NCBI GenBank assembly: GCA_014729145.1
Contig: WJKL01000096.1
Coordinates: 1 to 7,677, forward strand
Length of the DNA stretch: 7,677 bases
Reading direction: 5' to 3'
From: Candidatus Woesearchaeota archaeon
Lineage (GTDB): Archaea; Nanobdellota; Nanobdellia; Woesearchaeales; WJKL01
Shown here piece by piece: positions 1-5,438 of this stretch. Position 1 is the stretch's first letter. Every line of letters starts with the position of its first letter. A program made the position numbers and the translations under genes. Below the pieces are notes generated by a model. The model was not told the DNA's origin. It saw only the letters and a program-made list of their open reading frames with translations, and ran no database searches.

Positions 1-450
1 ATATAATACAGGATTAACAAGATACTCTTCAGAAAAAGCCCCGATTAATTCAGCATATTCTGCACGCAGATCATTTCCTTTGGACAAATTATGCCAAAGA
101 GCTTCTCCTATGAAATATATCATCTCTTTTGTGTGTTTAAATTCGGAATGATTACATTCAGGAGTAAACGATCTTCCCCTGGACCCGTTAGAATATTCCA
201 GAATAAAATCAGACTCCAAAAAATAATCTACCAATTTTTCTGGAAGCAGTTCAATTATCCTAAACGGCTGAACTTCTCCATAGACTTCATCATCATTTAA
301 ATCAATATCATCTATGGTATCAGGGGACAATTGCTTGTTTCCAAGAATATTTTCAAGACTTGGGAATCCAGCTGACTTATTAAGATAATCCTCTCTTAGA
401 TTCCACTTTTCTATAAGCTGTTCTGTTTTATTTTTTATTCTATATTTCAT
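1..450 (-). CDS. Hypothetical protein, N-terminal 150 residues, runs off left edge
   Basis: An open frame reads on the minus strand from an ATG at 450 to the window edge, giving 150 codons without a stop, so the gene is 3'-truncated by the window. The protein starts MKYRIKNKTEQLIEKW and is soluble-looking, with an acidic stretch around residues 45-58 (repeated Asp and Glu), a central LLPEKLVDYFLES helix-like segment near 68-80, and a probable helix near 108-122. I see no signal peptide, membrane segment or catalytic motif, and I do not recognise the family. It starts 6 bases after the stop of the upstream membrane-protein gene, so the two are almost certainly co-transcribed and may work together. 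The start has only a weak SD-like GGTTGAAT upstream, so translation may depend on coupling to the preceding gene. Confidence 0.75.
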   Translation of the reverse strand, partial: MKYRIKNKTEQLIEKWNLREDYLNKSAGFPSLENILGNKQLSPDTIDDIDLNDDEVYGEVQPFRIIELLPEKLVDYFLESDFILEYSNGSRGRSFTPECNHSEFKHTKEMIYFIGEALWHNLSKGNDLRAEYAELIGAFSEEYLVNPVLY

Positions 451-456
451 TTTTGG

Positions 457-786
457 TTATTCAACCATCTTATCATCAATTGTAACATTACCAAATTCAT
501 CAACATCCTTCCCTTTCTCAACATCCTCTAAAATTGTGGTTTTATATTTGCTCTGGATATTTTTATTATCCAATTCATCTTGTCTTGCAAATCCTAATGA
601 AGCAAGATAGGTGATTCCTGTCAAAATACCTGCTCCAACAGCTGTCCATAAAGCTGTTTTTCCAAACTCGCTTATTGAATTGTATGTATATTTTATCTTA
701 GAAGTCTTTTTATGTTTATAATCTCCTTTACAATAATTTCTGAAAAATTCATTCATTGCATAATTTTTGTCATTAATTATCGGCAT
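457..786 (-). CDS. Small single-pass membrane protein of unknown function
   Basis: This encodes 109 residues from the ATG at 786. An in-frame TTG at 798 would add four codons, but those bases (GGTGGG at 790-795) look like the ribosome binding site of the ATG, so I prefer the shorter form. The N-terminal part (about 1-43) is rich in Lys and Tyr. A hydrophobic helix follows at about 44-66 (ALWTAVGAGILTGITYLASL), and the last 40 residues are acidic. By the positive-inside rule the N-terminus would be cytoplasmic and the C-terminal tail outside. There is no cleavable signal peptide and no recognised family. It is the first gene of an operon with the truncated gene ending the window on the left, and it has its own BRE/TATA promoter at 824-838. 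Confidence 0.7.
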   Translation of the reverse strand: MPIINDKNYAMNEFFRNYCKGDYKHKKTSKIKYTYNSISEFGKTALWTAVGAGILTGITYLASLGFARQDELDNKNIQSKYKTTILEDVEKGKDVDEFGNVTIDDKMVE

Positions 787-823
787 TTTCCCACCCAATC
801 TAAATATTATTGTGTATTACTCA

Positions 824-838
824 TTTATAAACCTTTCG
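824..838 (-). promoter_or_regulatory. Archaeal BRE/TATA promoter for the membrane-protein operon
   Basis: Read on the minus strand this is CGAAAGGTTTATAAA: a purine-rich BRE directly followed by a TATA box (TTTATAAA, 824-831). The TATA centre lies about 42 bases upstream of the ATG at 786. With the usual spacing of about 25 bases, transcription would start near 802 and leave a leader of roughly 16 bases, enough to hold the GGTGGG ribosome binding site. This is the clearest textbook promoter in the window. Confidence 0.7.
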
Positions 839-951
839 ATTTTTAACTACTTTCAGATAGTAACAAGATTATAGAAGAACACCTGAAACACACAAATTTA
901 ATCATTTCATATATAAGGATTCAACCAATAGAAGCTCCATAAACCCAGAAT

Positions 952-1893
952 TCAGTGCATTTTAGCCAAATATTGCTTTAATTTTGTTTTTACTCTCTTT
1001 TTAATAGCCTCATCAATATTCAACTTCTCAACTTCTTTGTCCCAATCAATATTTACAGGTAATTTAGTCAAACTCCCTGTAAATTCTTTTCCAGCTTCCT
1101 TTGCCATCTTCTCGATCAATTCAGCCTTTTCAGAACCAAACAAACGAATAGCTGGAAACTTTGTTATCGTATCTGCCCCTGCCTCTAATATATCTTTGAC
1201 ATAATCCACCTTCTTTGGTGTCAACCCAGCAACAATATCTAAATCAGGGAATGCCTCTCTTGTCTTTCTAATCCACCATGCATAATAATCAACTGAAGGA
1301 GATTTTGTATTCTCAAAATCAGTTCCTTTAACCGGCTTTAATGCATAAAATGTTATCCTGTCTATATTATATTTTTTGATAAAATCAAACAATAACTCAA
1401 TATCTTCTTTTTTCTCTCCCAACCCTATAACAATTGTGATGCTTGTCTTGAATCCTTTTTTCTTTGCAAGTTTCAGCATCTCAGAATAATGCTCAATCGG
1501 TTTGTCAGGGCAGACAAAATCATGTAATTTTCCTTCAACGGTTTCGATTGAAGCGCAAATCCCTTCAACATAGGGCTTCAGTTTATTCATCTCCCCTTTA
1601 TCTAAAACACCTAGATTAACCCATATTTTTTCTCCATAAACATAAGAAATATTCTTTGCTATTTCAACAATATCATCAATATCCCAGTTTGCATAACCTC
1701 CAGTCAGATATTCAAATTTCCATCCCAAATTCTTACCGATAATTGCATCTGTTATCATAGAAGCCATGCTCCTTCTGGACTTTTTTGCGTGCCTTTTTTT
1801 ATGGCTGGTTGTACTTCTATAACAAAACTTGCAGGTGCCTTTCTCGCAATACCATCCCATAAATACACATCTTCCAAAACAAACTTTTTTCAT
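952..1893 (-). CDS. Radical SAM enzyme, biotin-synthase-like
   Basis: The 313-residue protein has a cysteine motif near its N-terminus, C16-EKGT-C21-KF-C24, that fits the [4Fe-4S]/S-adenosylmethionine site of radical SAM enzymes, although the spacing is CX4CX2C rather than the common CX3CX2C. Other radical SAM hallmarks are a glycine pair at 65-66 (YLTGGYA), an SIET strand at 115-118, and an IGLGE turn at 156-160, all of the type seen in biotin synthase relatives. Two more cysteines (C5, C9) precede the motif. The reaction and substrate cannot be told from sequence. It should be cytosolic and oxygen-sensitive. It lies 11 bases after the zinc-ribbon gene, with an AGAGG ribosome binding site (1902-1906) overlapping that gene's stop, so the two form an operon. 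True biotin synthase is unlikely given the motif spacing and the absence of other bio genes nearby. Confidence 0.85.
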   Translation of the reverse strand: MKKVCFGRCVFMGWYCEKGTCKFCYRSTTSHKKRHAKKSRRSMASMITDAIIGKNLGWKFEYLTGGYANWDIDDIVEIAKNISYVYGEKIWVNLGVLDKGEMNKLKPYVEGICASIETVEGKLHDFVCPDKPIEHYSEMLKLAKKKGFKTSITIVIGLGEKKEDIELLFDFIKKYNIDRITFYALKPVKGTDFENTKSPSVDYYAWWIRKTREAFPDLDIVAGLTPKKVDYVKDILEAGADTITKFPAIRLFGSEKAELIEKMAKEAGKEFTGSLTKLPVNIDWDKEVEKLNIDEAIKKRVKTKLKQYLAKMH

Positions 1894-1901
1894 TAGAATT
1901 T

Positions 1902-1906
1902 CCTCT
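1902..1906 (-). promoter_or_regulatory. Ribosome binding site of the radical SAM gene
   Basis: On the minus strand this reads AGAGG, 8 bases before the ATG at 1893, and it overlaps the TAG stop (1905-1907) of the upstream zinc-ribbon gene. It fixes the start and indicates translational coupling in a two-gene operon. Confidence 0.65.
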
Positions 1907-2069
1907 ATTTAAGATTCTCAAGAATCTCTTCCTTTGTCTTGAACTTTTTCTGGCACTCAAAACAGACAGTGTGTTTCTTTCCTTTTTCATCCTTGATATA
2001 TGTGCCTTTTAATTTTCCCAAAAAAAGCTCTTTTATCTTGTTTCCGCATATTTCGCATTTCTCTGCCAT
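1905..2069 (-). CDS. Small zinc-ribbon protein (54 aa)
   Basis: A 54-residue protein on the minus strand runs from the ATG at 2069 to a TAG stop at 1905-1907. It begins MAEKCEICGNKI and contains two CxxC knuckles, C5-X2-C8 and C36-X2-C39, separated by 27 residues rich in Lys and Gly. This is the layout of a single zinc ribbon binding one Zn2+. The C-terminal tail (FKTKEEILENLK) looks helical. Stand-alone zinc ribbons of this size are common in archaea and often bind nucleic acid or protein partners, but the partner here is unknown. It is first in an operon with the radical SAM gene and is divergent from ABCE1, with only 52 bases between the two starts. No SD precedes the ATG, and the TATA centre is about 26 bases upstream, so the mRNA is probably leaderless. 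Confidence 0.85.
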   Translation of the reverse strand: MAEKCEICGNKIKELFLGKLKGTYIKDEKGKKHTVCFECQKKFKTKEEILENLK

Positions 2070-2083
2070 ACAATTCATAAAAA

Positions 2084-2099
2084 AGCGAAATTATTTAAA
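2084..2099. promoter_or_regulatory. Shared divergent TATA/BRE element between zinc-ribbon gene and ABCE1
   Basis: On the plus strand this is GCGAAA (2085-2090, BRE-like) followed by TTATTTAAA (2091-2099, TATA-like). The same AT core read on the minus strand is TTTAAATAA, preceded by AAGG. Its centre at about 2095 is 27 bases from the ABCE1 ATG (2122) and 26 bases from the zinc-ribbon ATG (2069), so transcription in either direction would start at or next to the start codon. The BRE is better on the plus side, so ABCE1 may be the stronger output. No other promoter fits in the 52-base gap. Confidence 0.6.
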
Positions 2100-2121
2100 C
2101 CTTATGAAATAAAAAAACCAT

Positions 2122-3882
2122 ATGACAAAAAGACTGGCTATTGTGGAAAAGGAAAAATGCCATCCAGGAAACTGTGGAGACTGGCTTTGTATTAGACTGT
2201 GCCCTGTCAATCGTGCTGGAGAAGAATGTATTACCAAAGGGGATGACGGCAAGGCAAAGATAAGTGAAGAGCTCTGCACTGGCTGTGGAATCTGTCCTAA
2301 AAGATGTCCCTTTGGCGCAATCCACATCATAAACCTTCCTGAAGAACTTGAACAGCAGCCCATCCACAGATATGGAAAAAATGCATTTGAACTGTTTAAC
2401 CTTCCAACACCAATCTTTGGAAAAGTTGTAGGTCTTTTGGGTATAAACGGAATTGGAAAATCAACTGCGATAAAAGTTCTTGCCGGAGTACTTAAGCCAA
2501 ACCTTGGAAAAGAAAAACCAGCATCCTACGATGAACTGATAGAATTCTTCAAAGGAACAGAAGCTCAGTTGTTCTTTGAAAAGATCAAAGCAGGAGAGAT
2601 AAATGTTTCTTACAAACCACAGCAGGTGGATCTGATTCCAAAGACAAAAAAAGGGAAAGTAAAAGATCTTCTTAAGAAAGTAGATGAATCCAATCAGTTA
2701 AAAGAGATAGCAGAAAAACTGGATATCACAAATATACTTGACAATGATGTCTCTAAGATATCAGGAGGAGAACTGCAGAGAGTTGCAATAGCAGCAACAG
2801 TCCTAAAAAAAGCAAATCTCTATATCTTTGACGAACCAACTTCTTACTTGGATGTAAAGCAAAGAATAAAGATATCCAGATTCATAAAATCTCTTGCAGA
2901 TAAAGACACTGCAGTCTTGGTGGTTGAACATGACTTGATTATCCTTGATTATATGACTGACCTTGTTCACATCATGTATGGTAAAGAATCCTGCTATGGT
3001 GTGGTTGCTCAGCCAAGATCAACTAGAACTGCTATAAACACTTATCTTTCAGGATATCTAAAAGAAGAAAATATGCGTTTCCGTGACCACCCTATCAAAT
3101 TTGCATCACATCCCGTTATAAAAAAGAGATCACAGGAATCGATCTTGACATCATGGGAAAATATAAAAAAGAAACTTGGAAAATTCCAGTTGACTGCAGA
3201 ATCAGGAGAGATAGAGAAAAAGATAGTTACAGGGATTATGGGGGAAAATGGTATAGGTAAAACATCTTTTGTTAAGATCCTTGCCAGAGAAATTTCTCCG
3301 GATCAGGGAAAGATAAAAGATAAGGTAAAGGTTTCTTACAAGCCCCAGTATCTGAAAGCTGAATCTGATGAAATTGTGATGAATGTTCTCCAGGATGCTA
3401 TAAAAAAACACACAAATGATGTTATCAATCCTTTAAATATCAAACCATTGTATACAAAAAAGCTAAATGAACTTTCCGGAGGGGAGCTTCAGAGAGTATC
3501 TATTGCATTATGTCTTTCAAAAGAAGCTGACCTGTATCTTTTAGATGAGCCTTCGGCTTATCTTGATGTTGAACAAAGACTTATAGTATCCAGAACAATA
3601 AAAGATATAATTGAGAAGCGAGGAACATCTTCACTGATAGTTGACCATGATCTTTTGTTCCTTGATTATATCTCTGATAAACTGCTTATCTTTGACGGTC
3701 TGCCAGCAGCAAAAGGAGAAGCAAAAGGTCCTTTCTCTATGGAAAAAGGTATGAATCATTTCTTAAAAGATTTAGAGATTACATTCAGACGTGATCCTGA
3801 AACAAACAGACCAAGAGCAAATAAAGAAAATTCAGTAAAAGACAGAGAGCAGAAAACAAAAGGAAAATATTACTACAGCTGA
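2122..3882 (+). CDS. ABCE1/Rli1 ribosome-recycling ATPase
   Basis: This is a complete 586-residue ABCE1 (RNase L inhibitor homologue, Rli1), the normal length for archaea. The N-terminal ferredoxin-like domain carries the eight cysteines for two [4Fe-4S] clusters (C13, C18, C23, C27, then C52, C55, C58, C62). The first nucleotide-binding domain has Walker A GINGIGKST (107-115), signature SGGELQR (214-220), Walker B YIFDE (234-238) and switch His270. The second has Walker A GENGIGKTS (374-382), signature LSGGELQR (451-458), Walker B YLLDE (472-476) and His509. A basic hinge tail (RRDPETNRPRANK) ends the protein. In archaea and eukaryotes ABCE1 splits terminated or stalled 70S/80S ribosomes into subunits together with a/eRF1 or Pelota, in the cytosol. 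All catalytic residues look intact. No SD precedes the ATG, and the TATA is 27 bases upstream, so the transcript is probably leaderless. It appears to be a single-gene unit. Confidence 0.97.
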   Translation: MTKRLAIVEKEKCHPGNCGDWLCIRLCPVNRAGEECITKGDDGKAKISEELCTGCGICPKRCPFGAIHIINLPEELEQQPIHRYGKNAFELFNLPTPIFGKVVGLLGINGIGKSTAIKVLAGVLKPNLGKEKPASYDELIEFFKGTEAQLFFEKIKAGEINVSYKPQQVDLIPKTKKGKVKDLLKKVDESNQLKEIAEKLDITNILDNDVSKISGGELQRVAIAATVLKKANLYIFDEPTSYLDVKQRIKISRFIKSLADKDTAVLVVEHDLIILDYMTDLVHIMYGKESCYGVVAQPRSTRTAINTYLSGYLKEENMRFRDHPIKFASHPVIKKRSQESILTSWENIKKKLGKFQLTAESGEIEKKIVTGIMGENGIGKTSFVKILAREISPDQGKIKDKVKVSYKPQYLKAESDEIVMNVLQDAIKKHTNDVINPLNIKPLYTKKLNELSGGELQRVSIALCLSKEADLYLLDEPSAYLDVEQRLIVSRTIKDIIEKRGTSSLIVDHDLLFLDYISDKLLIFDGLPAAKGEAKGPFSMEKGMNHFLKDLEITFRRDPETNRPRANKENSVKDREQKTKGKYYYS

Positions 3883-3903
3883 TTCTTCTTAACTGATTAA
3901 TAG

Positions 3904-3919
3904 AAATACTTATATATAA
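3904..3919 (+). promoter_or_regulatory. TATA-type promoter for the GNAT gene
   Basis: The segment AAATACTTATATATAA holds a TATA box centred near 3914, 38 bases before the ATG at 3952, which predicts a leader of roughly 12 bases with no SD. Fifteen of its bases (3905-3919) recur exactly upstream of the mutase gene at 5399-5413. Having its own promoter argues that the acetyltransferase is not simply read through from ABCE1. Confidence 0.6.
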
Positions 3920-3951
3920 TAATTCCCCCTACAATGATAAAGAAGTAATAA

Positions 3952-4419
3952 ATGAAATACAGAACACCTAAACTTTCAGATGCAGATAAAGTTGGAAAAT
4001 TACTTAGCGACTGCTTTAACATCTCAACGACAAAGGCAGGAAAAGAGATATTCCTCAAGGAAAGAAAGACAGACCGGTTTATCATCGCTGAAGAAGACGG
4101 AAAGATATATGGTTTGGTCAGCTGGGATATGAGGGGTCTTCCTAAACATCAGCTGGTAAGGCTTGAAAGGATATGTATCCTTGCAGGACCGAAAAGAGAC
4201 GAAATTGCAGAAGATCTGCTCTCAGAGGCGATAAAAAGCGCAGACAAGTTCTTCAAAAAGAAGAATCTTAAATTAAGAAAGATGTATGCTATGGTCCATT
4301 CCTCAAACAAGAAATTAAGAAACTTCTATAAAGAAAAAGGATTTGTAGAGGAAGCAGAGATCAAAGATCATTATTACAAAGGTGTAGATGAATATATATT
4401 AAGCATATTCTTTGAATAA
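3952..4419 (+). CDS. GNAT-family N-acetyltransferase
   Basis: The 155-residue protein has the length and layout of a stand-alone GNAT acetyltransferase, which moves an acetyl group from acetyl-CoA to an amine. Visible parts are an N-terminal strand and helix (RTPKLSDADKVGKLL, 4-18), a strand pair (FIIAEEDGKIYGLVSW, 43-58), the strand before the CoA loop (LERICILAG, 71-79) with the following helix (AEDLLSEAIKSADKF), and the C-terminal NKKLRNFYKEKGF block (119-131). In many GNATs the tyrosine of that block (Tyr126 here) is the general acid. The CoA pyrophosphate loop, usually R/Q-x-x-G-x-G/A, reads KRDEIA (81-86), so the central glycine is replaced by Glu. The substrate is unknown. A RimI-like protein acetyltransferase is plausible from the DHYYKGVDEYIL ending (139-150). 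Its stop codon lies 3 bases from that of the convergent regulator gene. Confidence 0.82.
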   Translation: MKYRTPKLSDADKVGKLLSDCFNISTTKAGKEIFLKERKTDRFIIAEEDGKIYGLVSWDMRGLPKHQLVRLERICILAGPKRDEIAEDLLSEAIKSADKFFKKKNLKLRKMYAMVHSSNKKLRNFYKEKGFVEEAEIKDHYYKGVDEYILSIFFE

Positions 4420-4422
4420 ACA

Positions 4423-5346
4423 TCATTCCAAAAATTCTATCTCATCGACAACACCATCTGAATCCATATCTATCCCTTCTACTATCTTCGCATCTGTCTT
4501 TTCATTAAATTTGTTCCCTTCTGCAATCTCGCTAAAATGCTTAAGAAATGCTATTATAGCTGCCTTTGTCCCTGAATATCTTTTCCCTGCGATCAACAAC
4601 AAAGATTTTCTTGGATTAAATGGATTCTTTGTCTTTATTATAACGCCTATCTCATCAGAAGTATATCTTTTTTCTGAAACAGAAGAAAATATCTCCCAGT
4701 TACTCTTCTCATCGAATTTTACAGGCATCTTCATATTAAATTCCTTGGTAACAGTGTTTACAACAGGCCCTCCTATCACTATGATATTATTTTCAAGGTC
4801 TTTTTCCCTGACTTCTGTATCTAATTTAACACTTACATTAGGAGCATAATTCAAAAAAGTTCCAAAAAACAGCGCCAAATCTATCGCATAATAGCCGTCC
4901 CTGCTTCTTGCCTTTTCGGGTCCATGAGGATCAGGACTTCCTACAATGATCTCTGCATTAAATTTCCCGTCTTCAATAAACGGATTTAAGAATTTCTCCT
5001 GGGTTTTTTCAAGCTCTGATATCTTGCTGGTCTTTTCAAAATCCTTAAACCTCATCACAAACGCAGGCTGTTTTAATGTATAAAAGTTTGCAAAACTTCC
5101 CTGTATCCTTTCTCTTTTAACAACCTCTATAATCCCTGCCTTCTCCAGATTTCTTATATGGTAATACACAAGCTGCTCATTTATCTTTAGGTTCTTTGCG
5201 ATATCTCTTGGATAAGAGGGTTTCCTGGATAGTTCCTTTACTATCCTTCTTGATATCTTTGACCCAAAATATTTTGCTTTTTTGGGTTTGATCTCTTTGG
5301 CAGGAAGCGAACTTATCCCTTTCTTTAGTTTCTTTACAACATACAT
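4423..5346 (-). CDS. Winged-helix (ArsR-like) regulator with S-layer-like C-terminal domain and EF-hand-like tail
   Basis: This 307-residue protein has an N-terminal winged helix-turn-helix at about 28-92 (SRRIVKELSRKPSYPRDIAKNL, then the likely recognition helix NEQLVYYHIRNLEKAGII and a wing ending at FYTL), typical of ArsR-like DNA-binding proteins. A linker (100-120) leads to an alpha/beta domain at about 131-280 with the strands AEIIVGSPDPHGPEK, NNIIVIGGPVVNTVT and SLLLIAGKRYSGTKAAIIAF. The GGPVVN and LIAGxxxxGTKAA pieces remind me of the repeat domain of archaeal S-layer proteins, though there is no signal peptide or membrane segment, so it should act in the cytoplasm. Residues 293-304 (DMDSDGVVDEIE) match the 12-residue EF-hand calcium loop. 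The ligand and target genes are unknown. The start is supported by a GGTGAT ribosome binding site 6 bases before the ATG. The gene is divergent from the mutase gene and may regulate it. Confidence 0.8.
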   Translation of the reverse strand: MYVVKKLKKGISSLPAKEIKPKKAKYFGSKISRRIVKELSRKPSYPRDIAKNLKINEQLVYYHIRNLEKAGIIEVVKRERIQGSFANFYTLKQPAFVMRFKDFEKTSKISELEKTQEKFLNPFIEDGKFNAEIIVGSPDPHGPEKARSRDGYYAIDLALFFGTFLNYAPNVSVKLDTEVREKDLENNIIVIGGPVVNTVTKEFNMKMPVKFDEKSNWEIFSSVSEKRYTSDEIGVIIKTKNPFNPRKSLLLIAGKRYSGTKAAIIAFLKHFSEIAEGNKFNEKTDAKIVEGIDMDSDGVVDEIEFLE

Positions 5347-5352
5347 AACAGC

Positions 5353-5358
5353 ATCACC
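5353..5358 (-). promoter_or_regulatory. Ribosome binding site of the winged-helix regulator
   Basis: On the minus strand this reads GGTGAT, a perfect match to the archaeal anti-SD complement, ending 6 bases before the ATG at 5346. It selects that ATG over two nearby upstream ATG triplets, which are out of frame. The gene therefore has a real 5' leader, unlike the apparently leaderless divergent mutase gene. Confidence 0.65.
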
Positions 5359-5398
5359 ATTATAAATTTATTTTTAATACTATTATAATTATTTTAGT

Positions 5399-5413
5399 AA
5401 TACTTATATATAA
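5399..5413 (+). promoter_or_regulatory. TATA-type promoter for the amino-sugar operon
   Basis: The sequence AATACTTATATATAA contains the palindromic TATA TTATATATAA (5404-5413), centred near 5408. The mutase ATG is about 30 bases downstream, so the transcript would be leaderless or nearly so, in keeping with the lack of an SD. Because the core is palindromic, it could also direct transcription of the minus-strand regulator, whose ATG is about 62 bases away on the other side. The intergenic gap is 92 bases. Confidence 0.6.
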
Positions 5414-5438
5414 GCTTTTTCTTTAATTAATCCCTAAG

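Noticed and set aside
91..300. Plus-strand 69-codon open frame
   Set aside because: It lies antisense within the longer minus-strand frame 1-450, has no promoter or ribosome binding site, and its composition is unlike a real protein.
904..920. TATATA-containing stretch that could be another promoter for the membrane-protein operon
   Set aside because: It is over 100 bases from the start codon and a much better BRE/TATA lies closer at 824-838. AT-rich intergenic DNA gives such matches by chance.
799..951. Intergenic stretch between the radical SAM stop and the membrane-protein gene, checked for a small gene, tRNA or structured RNA
   Set aside because: Apart from the promoter at 824-838 I saw no cloverleaf, convincing hairpin or supported open frame.
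952..1893. Annotation as true biotin synthase (bioB)
   Set aside because: Motif spacing is CX4CX2C, no ligands of the BioB [2Fe-2S] cluster can be assigned with confidence, and no biotin pathway genes are adjacent.
3883..3951. Possible terminator hairpin after ABCE1
   Set aside because: No clear inverted repeat and only short T runs. The segment is better explained by the acetyltransferase promoter.
4412..4849. Plus-strand 145-codon open frame overlapping the regulator gene
   Set aside because: It is the Ser/Thr/Phe-rich antisense shadow of the winged-helix regulator, which has recognisable domains and a perfect SD.
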